DNA of 64,000 nucleotides from Brevibacillus sp. SYP-B805 (lineage in GTDB: Bacteria; Bacillota; Bacilli; Brevibacillales; Brevibacillaceae): contig NZ_JAALGD010000017.1 of assembly GCF_011059135.1 (NCBI RefSeq), positions 1 through 64,000 of the forward strand, written 5' to 3'. How positions within the stretch are numbered: the first letter of the stretch is position 1; every line of letters starts with the position of its first letter. Below the pieces are notes generated by a model. The model saw only the letters and a program-made list of their open reading frames with translations, was not told where the DNA came from and did no database searches. The translations under genes and the position numbers were made by a program. Below, piece by piece: positions 16,809 to 25,732 of the stretch.

Positions 16809-17123
16809 CTATCCGACACTCCGGTAGAGCACAACCGCCGCAACTCCCGCCAGCAGGGAAAGCACGATCTGCCGCTTCCAGAGTCCGACGGCAAGGGAGA
16901 CTACCCCCGCCACCAGATATTCGGCATTCCAGCTCCCCTCCCGCATGTGAAAGAGCAGCGGCGGCAGGGTCAGGGAACTGAACACTCCCACCGGCACCAT
17001 CCGAAGGCCCCGCCGCAGCCAGTCCGGCATGGTCATGCGGGAGCTGATCAACAGCATCGGAAAGCGCGTCAAATAGGTAATCACCGCCATCAGCCCGATG
17101 ATCACCAGCACATTACCGTTCAC
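16809..17123 (-). CDS. azlD: branched-chain amino acid exporter subunit AzlD
   Basis: Small membrane partner of AzlC in branched-chain amino acid export. Start taken at the GTG (17123) with GGGGGTGG before it; this gives 104 residues, normal for AzlD. A longer in-frame start at 17165 would run further into azlC. About four hydrophobic helices; family phrase LMAVITYLTRFPMLL near the N-terminus and LPPLLFHM mid-protein. It overlaps the azlC 3' end by 11 bases, typical of this pair. Confidence 0.85.
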   Translation of the reverse strand: MNGNVLVIIGLMAVITYLTRFPMLLISSRMTMPDWLRRGLRMVPVGVFSSLTLPPLLFHMREGSWNAEYLVAGVVSLAVGLWKRQIVLSLLAGVAAVVLYRSVG

Positions 17124-17790
17124 GAGCCACCACCCCCATCGCGACAGCCGTAAAGGTTCCCACAATCACCGCAGCAGCCGTGCCGTGCAGCCAATAGCCC
17201 AGGCAGGCGGCAGCCCCGGAGCAGGCCGCCGCCAGGACGTGAAACCGGGAAAGCAGATTAACCGCCAGAAAGCCGAGAAACGTCCCCACAAACGCAAAAT
17301 CAAGCCCGTACTGCTCCGGATGAGTGATCAGCGACCCAAATACGGCCCCGCTGAATGTACTGATATTCCAGATCGCATAATCCACCAACCCGGCCCCGAA
17401 GAAATACGACAGACTGGCACCTCTCCCGCCAGCCAGATAGGTGGCTTTCAAGGCGTAGGTCTCATCATTGAGCAGGCCCGCCATGACGGCCAGCTTCCAG
17501 GGCGATACGCCGCGAAACGATGGTCCCAGCGACATGCCGTACAGCATCTGCCGGGCATTCAGCAGGGCGGTAGAAACAAGGATCGGCCACCCGACCACCC
17601 CCTGGGCGATAAACCCCACCGCCGCAAATTGGGAAGAACCGGCATTTACCAGCAGCGACAGCAGCATCGCTTCCGCCACGCCAAGACCCGCCTGACGGGC
17701 CAGGATGCCGAACACCATGCCGTCAATGATGCCCGCCGCCGCCACCGGTACGATCTGCCGCATTCCCTGGCGAAACAATCCCCACTGCAC
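17113..17790 (-). CDS. azlC: branched-chain amino acid exporter subunit AzlC
   Basis: Integral membrane protein of 225 residues from the AzlC family, which with AzlD exports branched-chain amino acids. GTG start after GGAGGGAAGGA. Family phrases: LLVNAGSSQFAAVGFI near 47 and STALLNARQMLYGMSLGP near 73, followed by LLNDETYAL. The following azlD overlaps its end. It is close to two Leu/Ile/Val-binding proteins and the liv operon, so uptake and efflux of the same substrates are encoded together. Confidence 0.9.
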   Translation of the reverse strand: MQWGLFRQGMRQIVPVAAAGIIDGMVFGILARQAGLGVAEAMLLSLLVNAGSSQFAAVGFIAQGVVGWPILVSTALLNARQMLYGMSLGPSFRGVSPWKLAVMAGLLNDETYALKATYLAGGRGASLSYFFGAGLVDYAIWNISTFSGAVFGSLITHPEQYGLDFAFVGTFLGFLAVNLLSRFHVLAAACSGAAACLGYWLHGTAAAVIVGTFTAVAMGVVARER

Positions 17791-18040
17791 CGATTCCTTC
17801 CCTCCCCGAATGGCATGTCCATTACTCTACCCATCCAGATTCCACCTGTCAATGGTTTTTGCGCTGCCAGGGCCAGCCCCGCTGAAACGCCATCTGGCTT
17901 CGCCGCGTCTTATCGGCAGGGAAAAGTCGATTCTCCAACAGTACGACCGCTTACCGATTGCGCGGCATCGCCATCCATCGGCCGGATGATACTGACCCGC
18001 GAACATCCCTTGGGGAGACAGAGAAGGGGAGGAATGAAGC

Positions 18041-18796
18041 ATGACCATCAAATGGGGAGCTCCGCTGCTGCTTGCCCTGGCTTTATACGGATGCGGCACC
18101 GGGGCTGCCGGCACCGCCCAACCGGCCGGACAGCCCGAAACAAGCAGCCAGCAGACAAAGATCGGCAAAAGCTACCCGCTGAAAGGCAGCGTCAGCGTTG
18201 TCAGCAGGCCGGAAGCGTATTCCGCCGAAGAACCCGTCTTTACGGCGGATGCGGGAGGCTCCTATACCGTTACCGCCGTCCAGGCGCCTTTTGTGCAGAT
18301 CTCTGACGCCGGTCGAACCGGATGGATTCCTGCCTGGTACCTGGCGCACAACGAAGAAAAGGTTACAGCGCTTCCACCTGAAAAGATGCTTGTGAAAGAA
18401 CCTGCAGCCTTTTTTCGGTTCCCCGCCCACGATGCCCCAGCGGGATACGTGCTGGAGCCGGGTACGGTCGTGAGGGTGACCGGCGCATTCGGGGACTGGG
18501 TTCAAGCAGACATTACCATGTATGCCGAGCCCATGGTCGGAGAGAAATGGATCGCAAAAGAGCACTTGACCGCCTACGATCCCGCCTTGGCCAGGGAAGG
18601 GCGGCTGCGCCGGGACGCTGTCCGGTATGATGAGAACGGCGCTCCCGTTAACGAGAGCCATCGCGATTTTCCCGTCCGGATCATTGGCGAAAGAGCGGAG
18701 ATGTACCAGATTATCGCGCCGGGCGGCATTTCCGGCTATATCAAGAAAAGCGATTTTGTTCCCGATCCGTTCGAAGAACCTCCTAACGAAAACTAA
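18041..18796 (+). CDS. lipoprotein with SH3-like segments
   Basis: A 251-residue exported lipoprotein: lipobox LYGC with Cys at about 18, then a low-complexity Gln/Ser linker to about residue 40. Two SH3-like stretches follow: about 50-105, containing GGSYTVTAVQAPFVQIS and GWIPAWYL, and about 125-175, containing GTVVRVTGAFGDWVQADI. A third partial unit may occur near the end (GGISGYIKKSDF). Such modules commonly bind cell wall. Ribosome-binding site GGGGAGGAATGAAGC. It appears monocistronic. Precise function unknown. Confidence 0.7.
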   Translation: MTIKWGAPLLLALALYGCGTGAAGTAQPAGQPETSSQQTKIGKSYPLKGSVSVVSRPEAYSAEEPVFTADAGGSYTVTAVQAPFVQISDAGRTGWIPAWYLAHNEEKVTALPPEKMLVKEPAAFFRFPAHDAPAGYVLEPGTVVRVTGAFGDWVQADITMYAEPMVGEKWIAKEHLTAYDPALAREGRLRRDAVRYDENGAPVNESHRDFPVRIIGERAEMYQIIAPGGISGYIKKSDFVPDPFEEPPNEN

Positions 18797-18958
18797 ACAT
18801 ACGGCAGCCGCCTGCAGTTCTCCGGCCACTGGAAAAGGGGGATCGTCATCGCCGACAGCGGCCACATCCAATCAATCGCGCAGACGATCCGCTTTGCCAA
18901 CAGATAACCGGATCGCATGGGGCAGGCGGAAAGGATCGTCCCGGGAAAAACCGGCGGG

Positions 18959-20392
18959 TCATTCTCGTCGGTTTTCCCGCAAATAAGGCTTCCAGCACGC
19001 ATGCAGCCGCTCGATTCCCCGCCAGATCTCTTCGACGGACAGGCCGCCAAACCCCAACTGAAAAGAAGGTACAAGCCCCTGCGGCCTGTTCATCCACTTT
19101 CGGGTCGTGCTGTATACTTTGATCCCCGCTTCCTCCGCGATCTTCTCCAGTTCTTCCGCGCTCTTTTCGCTTTGCACCTCCAGCATGACCGAGAGCCCCG
19201 CATCCTGCCCCATCACGCGAACGTTGTCCTGAAAGATCGCTTTGACCGCCTGCAGCAGGGCGGCATGCTTTTTTTGATAAATCACCCGCATCTTGCGGAT
19301 GTGCCGCTCCCATTCGCCGCTTTGCATGAACAGCTCTAGCGTTTTCTGGTGCAGCCGCGACACCGTTTGATCGAAGTGGCAGCACTGCTCCCGGTACCGC
19401 TCCAGCAGCGCCTGCGGCAGGACCAGATAGCTGACGCGAATCGCAGGCAGCAGCGCCTTCGAGAATGTCCCCAGATAGATCACGCTGCCTCTTGCATCCA
19501 ATCCTTGCAGGGACGGAATCGGTTTGCCGCGATAGCGAAATTCGCTGTCATAGTCGTCTTCCAAAATCACCCCCCCGACTTCATCCGCCCACTGCAGCAG
19601 CTTCATGCGCTTGGCTACCGGCATGACGGTGCCGGAGGGGTCCTGATGGGATGGCGTGATGTAGACCACCCTGGCCCCGCTTTCCCGCAGGGCTTGTATA
19701 TTTAGGCCGTCTTCCTCCAGCGGAATGGGTTTCATCGTGAAGCCAAGCTTCGCAAAAACAGCCCGGACGTCCTGATATCCCGGCTCCTCCATGGCCACCG
19801 CCCTGCCGTCCATCCCGAGCAGTTGGCAGATCAGCAGGATGGCGATCTGGGTTCCGGCGGCAATCACCACTTGTTCCGGCGTACAGCGTACCCCCCGGGA
19901 CTGCCGGAGGTAATGGGCGATCTGGGTGCGCAGGCCATACTCGCCCTGCCGATCCCCATAATGAAGCAGTTCCTTGGCTTCCGGGCGGATGCACTGATTG
20001 GACAACCGGCGCCAGACCGCGAACGGAAAGTGTTCCGCATCGATCCGGGCCATATGGAAATCGTAGCTGACAGGTTTCTCGGCGCCAGGAAGCCTTGATA
20101 CCGCCGCGGCTGGCGGCACGGCCTGGTCGCCCGACAAGCCCCCCTCGATCTCCACGACATAAAAACCGCTTCTGTCCCTGCTCTCGACATACCCCTCGGC
20201 AAGCAGTTGGTGGTAGGCCATCTCCACCGTCGTCTTGCTGATCTGCAGGTGGGCGGACAAGCGGCGGACGGACGGGAGCTTTGTGCCGGCCGCGATCCGG
20301 TTCGCCTGGATCTCTTCCCGAAAATGATGATACAGCTGCATGTAAAGAGGCACAGCGCTCTCTCCGTGCAGGCGCGGCAAAATATCCAGCAT
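18959..20392 (-). CDS. MocR/PdxR-type GntR regulator with aminotransferase-like domain
   Basis: Start at ATG (MLDILPRLHGES) behind AGGAGGGAGGAG. 477 residues: GntR winged helix at about 10-80 (LPSVRRLSAHLQISKTTVEM), then a class I aminotransferase-fold domain. PLP-site marks are EDDYDSEFRY near 279 and Lys312 in GTFSKALLPAIRVSY. MocR proteins sense PLP or its adducts and often control a divergent gene. Here the divergent neighbour at 20551 is an APC-family permease, and a palindrome lies in the shared promoter region, so control of amino acid or amine transport is likely. Confidence 0.9.
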   Translation of the reverse strand: MLDILPRLHGESAVPLYMQLYHHFREEIQANRIAAGTKLPSVRRLSAHLQISKTTVEMAYHQLLAEGYVESRDRSGFYVVEIEGGLSGDQAVPPAAAVSRLPGAEKPVSYDFHMARIDAEHFPFAVWRRLSNQCIRPEAKELLHYGDRQGEYGLRTQIAHYLRQSRGVRCTPEQVVIAAGTQIAILLICQLLGMDGRAVAMEEPGYQDVRAVFAKLGFTMKPIPLEEDGLNIQALRESGARVVYITPSHQDPSGTVMPVAKRMKLLQWADEVGGVILEDDYDSEFRYRGKPIPSLQGLDARGSVIYLGTFSKALLPAIRVSYLVLPQALLERYREQCCHFDQTVSRLHQKTLELFMQSGEWERHIRKMRVIYQKKHAALLQAVKAIFQDNVRVMGQDAGLSVMLEVQSEKSAEELEKIAEEAGIKVYSTTRKWMNRPQGLVPSFQLGFGGLSVEEIWRGIERLHACWKPYLRENRRE

Positions 20393-20402
20393 GCTCCTCC
20401 CT

Positions 20403-20450
20403 CCTGACCCGATCGAAAAATCGAATACTGACCCTTTTGAAAAGGTCAGT
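20403..20450. promoter_or_regulatory. probable MocR operator in divergent promoter
   Basis: A near-perfect palindrome, ACTGACC (20427-20433) with GGTCAGT (20444-20450) and complementary TTTT/AAAA inside. CTGACCC also occurs as a direct copy at 20403-20409, 25 bases before its copy in the palindrome. MocR regulators typically bind direct plus inverted repeats, so this fits the adjacent regulator. Confidence 0.6.
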
Positions 20451-20550
20451 GTTTTTGTAATCTTCATAATAGCAGAGCAAGAAACGGAAAGAAAGACAAC
20501 AGCCATCTTGATAGATTGGTAAACAAACAGAGCGAACAGGAGAATGTGTC

Positions 20551-21822
20551 ATGGAGATGAAATCGATCAATCTGCCGCAGGCCTGTGCCTTGTATATTGC
20601 CGCCATTCTTGGTTCCGGCGTCCTCTTCATGTCGGGGACAACCGCCCATGTTGCGGGCCCGGCCTCCTTGCTTGCATGGGCCGTCATCATCCTGCTGAGT
20701 TTTCCGCTGGCCTATGCGTTCGCGGCGATGTCACGCCTCCATCCCGATGCCGGCGGTGCGGCCACCTTCGTCAAAATGGCCTTCGGGCCGCATGCCGGCG
20801 CGCTGGTGGGCTGGTTCTATTATTTCGCGGCAGCCGTCGGACAAATGATCGTCTCCCTGACAGGCGCCTACTATGTAAGCACGGCCTTCCATCTGTCCAA
20901 AGCGGGCACGCTCAGCGTGGCGCTGTTTATCATCGCGGCTGGCGGCGCCGCCAATGCTTACGGCCTGCGGTTGAGCGGAAAGATTTCGCTTGTGTTGAGC
21001 AGTCTGCTTATCAGCCTGCTGCTCACCGTCATTCTGCTGTCGCTTCCCCGCATCGCATGGAGCCACTTTAGCCCGTTCTTTCCGCATGGCATGTATCCCA
21101 TCGGCACCGCCATGGCGATGATCTTATGGTCGTTCTTTGGATGGGAAGCCATCTGCAGTCTCGCGGACCGTTTCAAACGGCCGGAAACCGATCTGGTGAG
21201 AAGCTCGATGATCAGCGCTGTCATCATTGGCTTGATCTTTTTGCTGCTCAGCTTCGTTACCATCGGGACGAAGACATACGGCAGCACCGACAGCAATCTT
21301 TCCCCTGTCGGCATGATGATGTATCAGGCATGGGGCATCGGCGCCCAGGCGGCGACCGCCTGCCTGGCCTTTCTGATCTGCCTGAGCACGGTGAATGCCT
21401 ATGTGGCGAGCACCGGACAGTTGGGCTTTGCCTTGAGCAGAGACGGCGCTCTCCCCCATTGGCTGTCACAGCTTCATCCGGTCAGGCAGACACCCGTCCG
21501 GTCCATCGGCCTGTTCGTGACCGCCTCGACATTGGGAATCGTCGCGAGCGTAGCGTATGACATCCCGTTTGACACCCTGCTTTTCATTCCCAATTCCCTG
21601 GGGTTGACCGTTTATCTGCTGTCCATGGCAGCCGGGTTGAAATTGTTCCAGCGCCGTTCCCTACCCTGGTGGGCTTCCCTGGTGTCGCTTTGCCTCTGTC
21701 TGGTCAGCCTCCCGTTTTTCGGGCTGTATGTGTTCGTTCCCGTGTTGATAAGCGCCGCTTACTTTCTCTATCGATTCCGCCAGAAACAGTGGGCCCTCCA
21801 AAAGAAAACCGATGGACCGTAA
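20551..21822 (+). CDS. APC-family amino acid permease (YjeH-like)
   Basis: 423 residues with about twelve hydrophobic segments. The N-terminal ACALYIAAILGSGVLFMSG matches the substrate-binding first helix of APC transporters (the G-S-G-V motif). AYAFAAMSRLHPDAGGAATF and FFGWEAICSLADRFKRPETD resemble the YjeH subgroup, which exports methionine and branched-chain amino acids in E. coli (recalled similarity). AGGAG lies eight bases before the ATG. It is divergent from the MocR gene. Substrate cannot be set from sequence alone. Confidence 0.8.
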   Translation: MEMKSINLPQACALYIAAILGSGVLFMSGTTAHVAGPASLLAWAVIILLSFPLAYAFAAMSRLHPDAGGAATFVKMAFGPHAGALVGWFYYFAAAVGQMIVSLTGAYYVSTAFHLSKAGTLSVALFIIAAGGAANAYGLRLSGKISLVLSSLLISLLLTVILLSLPRIAWSHFSPFFPHGMYPIGTAMAMILWSFFGWEAICSLADRFKRPETDLVRSSMISAVIIGLIFLLLSFVTIGTKTYGSTDSNLSPVGMMMYQAWGIGAQAATACLAFLICLSTVNAYVASTGQLGFALSRDGALPHWLSQLHPVRQTPVRSIGLFVTASTLGIVASVAYDIPFDTLLFIPNSLGLTVYLLSMAAGLKLFQRRSLPWWASLVSLCLCLVSLPFFGLYVFVPVLISAAYFLYRFRQKQWALQKKTDGP

Positions 21823-21837
21823 CGTCCATCGGTTTGT
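21806..21837. terminator. bidirectional terminator between permease and livF
   Basis: AAACCGATGGAC pairs with GTCCATCGGTTT around CGTAAC. The hairpin overlaps the permease stop codon and ends six bases before the livF stop on the other strand, serving both convergent units. Confidence 0.75.
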
Positions 21838-21842
21838 CTTCC

Positions 21843-22550
21843 TTATGCCAGATAGGCTTCCCGCACCTGCGGGTTGGCCAGCAGGTTTTCCGCCTTGTCC
21901 TGCAGGATGATCTCCCCGGTCTGGATCACATAGCCGCGGCTGGCTACGGTGAGCGCCTGGTTGGCGTTCTGCTCGACCAGGAGAATGGTCATGCCTTCCC
22001 GGTTCAATTCGGTAATGATCTCAAAGATCTGTTCCACCAGAATCGGGGCCAGCCCCATGGAGGGCTCGTCCAGCATGAGAATCTTCGGCTTCATCATCAG
22101 TCCGCGTGCAATCGCCAGCATCTGCTGCTCACCGCCGGACATGGTACCGCCTTTTTGATTGATCCGTTCCTTCAAGCGGGGGAAATAGTGGAATGCCCGC
22201 TCGATGCCTTCCTCAATCTGTTTCTTGTCAGTGACCGAAAAGGCACCCATCTCCAGGTTTTCCCGCACCGTCAGCTTGGGGAAGATGCGGCGTCCTTCCG
22301 GCACATGCGCAATTCCCAGCTGGGCGATCTCATGGGTGCGCATATTGGTAATATCGGTGCCGTTGAAAAAGACTTTCCCTTCGCGCGCCCGCGTCTGTCC
22401 GCAGATCGTCTTGAGGGTGGTCGATTTCCCGGCCCCGTTTGACCCGATCAGGGTAACGACTTCTCCCTGCTCGACTTCGATGGACAGCCCCTTCAGCGCA
22501 TGAATCCCGCCGTAATAGGTGTGAATGTTTTGCAGTTCTAACAGCGCCAT
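21843..22550 (-). CDS. livF: branched-chain amino acid ABC transporter ATPase LivF
   Basis: One of two nucleotide-binding subunits powering Leu/Ile/Val uptake. 235 residues, standard length. Visible motifs: Walker A GSNGAGKSTTLK near 37-48, LivF-typical GIAHVPEGRRIFPKLTVREN near 84, signature MSGGEQQMLAIARGLM near 140 and Walker B ILMLDEPSMGLAP near 160. Last gene of livKHMGF, 16 bases after livG. Confidence 0.96.
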   Translation of the reverse strand: MALLELQNIHTYYGGIHALKGLSIEVEQGEVVTLIGSNGAGKSTTLKTICGQTRAREGKVFFNGTDITNMRTHEIAQLGIAHVPEGRRIFPKLTVRENLEMGAFSVTDKKQIEEGIERAFHYFPRLKERINQKGGTMSGGEQQMLAIARGLMMKPKILMLDEPSMGLAPILVEQIFEIITELNREGMTILLVEQNANQALTVASRGYVIQTGEIILQDKAENLLANPQVREAYLA

Positions 22551-22566
22551 AGTACTCTCCTCCCTC

Positions 22567-23343
22567 TTACGACGCTTCCGTCGCGCTTTTGCCGAGGTAC
22601 GCCTCGATCACCGTCGGATTGTTGCGGATCTCTTCCGGCGTTCCCTCCGCGATCTTGCGTCCGTAATCGAGCACGTGGATATATTCGCTCAAGCCCATGA
22701 CCAGCTTCATATCGTGTTCAATCAAGATGATGGTCAAATCCAGCTCACGTTTCAAGCGGCGGATAAAGTCCGTCATTTCAACCGTTTCGCGCGGGTTCAT
22801 CCCGGCGGCCGGTTCATCCAGCAGGATGATCTGCGGATTGGTCGCCAGCGCACGCGCGATCTCCAATCGGCGCTGCAGCCCGTACGGCAGGCTGCCGGCC
22901 GCTTCATTGGCAATCTCCTCAATGCCCACATACTGCAGCAGCTTGTAGGCTTCCACACGCGCCCGCTCTTCTTCTTCACGCACTTTTTTCGAATTGAACA
23001 GGATGCCCAGCAGACCGGCGGACAAGCGGCTGTGCAGGCCGACCATGACGTTTTCCAGCGCAGTCATCTCTTTGAACAGCCGGATGTTCTGGAATGTCCG
23101 GGTAATGCCGCGTTCCGCGATCTGATCGGGACGCAAGCCCTTGATGCTTTGGCCGTTCAGCAGGATATCGCCTTCATCCGGTTCGTAAAAGCCGGTGATC
23201 ATGTTGAAGAAGGTTGTTTTTCCCGCACCGTTCGGGCCGATTACCGCGGTAATGGTGCCTTTCTCGATTTTTACCGTCACGTCCTGATTGGCGACCAGAC
23301 CGCCAAAGCGCTTCGTCAAGCCGTTAGCTTCCAACAATGCCAT
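22567..23343 (-). CDS. livG: branched-chain amino acid ABC transporter ATPase LivG
   Basis: Second ATPase subunit, 258 residues. Walker A GPNGAGKTTFFN near 36-47, LivG-type ITRTFQNIRLFKEMTALENV near 80, signature SLPYGLQRRLEIARALA near 150 and Walker B IILLDEPAAGMNP, followed by the LivG C-terminal segment VLDYGRKIAEGTPEEIRNNP. It is encoded between livM and livF, with a 26-base gap to livM. Confidence 0.96.
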   Translation of the reverse strand: MALLEANGLTKRFGGLVANQDVTVKIEKGTITAVIGPNGAGKTTFFNMITGFYEPDEGDILLNGQSIKGLRPDQIAERGITRTFQNIRLFKEMTALENVMVGLHSRLSAGLLGILFNSKKVREEEERARVEAYKLLQYVGIEEIANEAAGSLPYGLQRRLEIARALATNPQIILLDEPAAGMNPRETVEMTDFIRRLKRELDLTIILIEHDMKLVMGLSEYIHVLDYGRKIAEGTPEEIRNNPTVIEAYLGKSATEAS

Positions 23344-23369
23344 TTCTTCGTTCCCTCCTTCTTGCAGGT

Positions 23370-24635
23370 CTATTTGCCCGTCAGTCTGGCTAGAATACCC
23401 AGCTTTTCATTCGCATGGGGACTGTTTTTGATCGCGTCGATGTCGTTCTTCTTCCGCTTGGCCGGAATAAGCCCGTTCGGACGATAAAGGGCAACCAGAA
23501 TCAGCAGAATCCCGAAGACGAAGCGTTGGAATTTGGAAGGATCCAACTGGTTCGGCAGGTTGATGATACCGGCCGACTGCAGGGAATGCAGGAAGTTGGA
23601 GAATTCCTTCAGCAGTTGTACCTGCAGAACCGTGATAAATGCGGCCCCCAGCACCACGCCCGGGATGCTGCCGCTGCCGCCGAGAATTACCATGACGAGA
23701 ATACCGATGGATTCCATCAGGGTAAACGAGGTGGGGTCAACGAAGGTCTGCTTGGCGGCAAAGATAACCCCGACCACCCCCGCAAAGGAGGCGCCGATAG
23801 CGAAGGCCGTCAGCTTGGTTTTCAGCAGCGAGATCCCCATCGATTGGGCAGCCAGCTCGTCCTCTCTGATGGCGATCCAGGCTCGACCCAGGCGGGAATG
23901 TTCAAACCGGATGTTGGCCAGCACGATGAACGCAATGACCAAAAGGACGATGAAATAGAAGTAAAACGGCGTATTCATCTTGATGCCGAACAGTTCCGGA
24001 GAGGCGATGGGGGTCAACCCCTGCGGTCCGTTCGTAATGTTGATCGGCTTGTCCAGGTTGTTGAAAATGATGCGGATAATCTCCCCGAAGCCGAGCGTTA
24101 CGATAGCCAGATAGTCCCCTTTCACCCGCAGCACGGGCAAACCGAGCAGAATCCCGAAGATCGCCGCCACAACCAGACCGACGATCAAAAACGGCCAGAA
24201 CCATTCGCCGGAGAGCGGAAACAGGTTGCCGGGAATGAATTCATTCGCCTGGGACGTCGCAAAAATCGCATAGGCATACGCCCCCGCCGCGAAGAACGCC
24301 ACATATCCAAGGTCAAGCAGACCCGCGAAGCCCACGACGATGTTCAGACCGAGCGCCATGGCTACGTAAATGCCTACCTGGGACGCAACCTCCATGTAAT
24401 AGCGGTTGTCCCCGGCGATCCCGGGTATGATCACCAGCAGCACCAAGGCTCCCAGGATCAGCTTGATCGTTTTGGAGGTGTTCGTATAGTAGATCCCGAT
24501 AATCGAGAAGAGCACACCGATAAACGCCAGGACGGATTTCTCCAGAAAGAACAGCGCCGCCGAAAAGCCGGCAATCCACACAATGGTTAAGAGAAGCGGA
24601 ATCCCTTTGAATGACGCCAACCGTTTATTTGCCAC
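23370..24635 (-). CDS. livM: branched-chain amino acid ABC transporter permease LivM
   Basis: Membrane-spanning subunit of 421 residues with about ten hydrophobic helices. GTG start. Family phrases: ALGLNIVVGFAGLLDLGYVAFF, LRVKGDYLAIVTLGFGEIIR (the ATPase-contact loop), GRAWIAIREDELAAQSMGI and LGGSGSIPGVVLGA. Slightly longer than minimal LivM because of a hydrophobic N-terminal extension. It lies ten bases after livH. Confidence 0.95.
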   Translation of the reverse strand: MANKRLASFKGIPLLLTIVWIAGFSAALFFLEKSVLAFIGVLFSIIGIYYTNTSKTIKLILGALVLLVIIPGIAGDNRYYMEVASQVGIYVAMALGLNIVVGFAGLLDLGYVAFFAAGAYAYAIFATSQANEFIPGNLFPLSGEWFWPFLIVGLVVAAIFGILLGLPVLRVKGDYLAIVTLGFGEIIRIIFNNLDKPINITNGPQGLTPIASPELFGIKMNTPFYFYFIVLLVIAFIVLANIRFEHSRLGRAWIAIREDELAAQSMGISLLKTKLTAFAIGASFAGVVGVIFAAKQTFVDPTSFTLMESIGILVMVILGGSGSIPGVVLGAAFITVLQVQLLKEFSNFLHSLQSAGIINLPNQLDPSKFQRFVFGILLILVALYRPNGLIPAKRKKNDIDAIKNSPHANEKLGILARLTGK

Positions 24636-24645
24636 TTGCTCTCAC

Positions 24646-25596
24646 CTACACTTTCTCTTTTACTGCTTCGCCAAACAGTCCTTCCGGTTTGAACAGAAGC
24701 ACAAGAATCAAGATACTGAAGGCAAACACGTCCTTGTACTCGGCACCAAACGCACCGCCGGTCAGCGGTCCCATGTAGGCGCCCGCCAGCGATTCCAGCA
24801 GGCCGAGAATGATGCCGCCCACCATCGCGCCGCGCAGATTGCCGATCCCGCCCAGAACGGCGGCTGTAAAGGCTTTCAGCCCGAGGATGAAGCCGATATA
24901 CGGATCGATCGTTCCGTAGTTTTGCGCAAACAATACGCCCGTGGCTCCCCCGAGGCTGGAGCCGATCAGGAAGGTCAGCATGATTACTTTGTCAACGTTT
25001 ATAGTCATCAGCGACGCGGTGGTCTGATCCTGTGCCACCGCACGCATGGCGATTCCCCATTTGGTTTTGTTCACGAAAAGCGTCAAGGCTACCATCATGA
25101 TGATGGCGATCACGATCACGATGAGGGCTTTTTGCGGAATAGAGGCAAATCCCAAATTAATCGAATTGTTAAAGAGAATCGGACTGTTCAGGTAAAACTC
25201 ATTACGCGCAACCGCTTCCGTAAAACGGACAAGGTCTTGCAGCAGGAAGGAGACACCGATCGCCGAAATCAGCGGCACCAGACGCGGGGCGTTGCGCAGC
25301 GGGCGGTACGCAATCCGCTCGATCCCCACGCCAAGCGCACCGGTGACAAGCATGCCAATCACCAGCATCAATACAAGCGCGATGTAGGGATTCATCCCTT
25401 TCAAGGATCCCATCGCATCCGCAATCAGCAGAACTTCCGTTCCGACGAATGCGCCGACCATGAAGATTTCACCGTGGGCAAAGTTGATAAATTCCAGAAT
25501 ACCGTATACCATCGTGTAACCCAAAGCCACGACCGCATACATAAAGCCAAGCGTGAGTCCGTCTACCAGTACTTGTGGTAAAATACTCAGCAGCAC
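24646..25596 (-). CDS. livH: branched-chain amino acid ABC transporter permease LivH
   Basis: Second permease subunit, 316 residues, GTG start after AGAGGGA. Opening QVLVDGLTLGFMYAVVALGY, then EFINFAHGEIFMVGAF, RNAPRLVPLISAIGVSFLLQ and LGGIGNLRGAMVGG are LivH hallmarks. It heads the membrane-component part of the operon and is separated from livK by 136 bases holding an attenuator-like hairpin. Confidence 0.95.
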   Translation of the reverse strand: MLLSILPQVLVDGLTLGFMYAVVALGYTMVYGILEFINFAHGEIFMVGAFVGTEVLLIADAMGSLKGMNPYIALVLMLVIGMLVTGALGVGIERIAYRPLRNAPRLVPLISAIGVSFLLQDLVRFTEAVARNEFYLNSPILFNNSINLGFASIPQKALIVIVIAIIMMVALTLFVNKTKWGIAMRAVAQDQTTASLMTINVDKVIMLTFLIGSSLGGATGVLFAQNYGTIDPYIGFILGLKAFTAAVLGGIGNLRGAMVGGIILGLLESLAGAYMGPLTGGAFGAEYKDVFAFSILILVLLFKPEGLFGEAVKEKV

Positions 25597-25654
25597 GTTT
25601 CAGATCCCTCTTTTCTGTTTTTTTTCTTAGTGGCGATTCTGTTTTACCCAAAAG

Positions 25655-25685
25655 CAAGGGGCGCACACCTGCGTGCCGCCCCTGC
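25655..25685 (-). terminator. attenuator-like hairpin between livK and livH
   Basis: GGGGCGGCACGC and GTGTGCGCCCC form an imperfect GC-rich stem, followed by TTGC in the minus sense. Partial termination here would give more binding protein than permease, a common arrangement in binding-protein transporter operons. Confidence 0.5.
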
Positions 25686-25732
25686 GCTGTCGGTTGGGCT
25701 GTGATGATTGACTCATGGTGTAATAGTGTGAC

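Noticed and set aside
18797-18910. A plus-strand open stretch after the SH3-like lipoprotein
   Set aside because: No start codon or ribosome-binding site and no recognisable motif; high GC content readily gives such chance frames.
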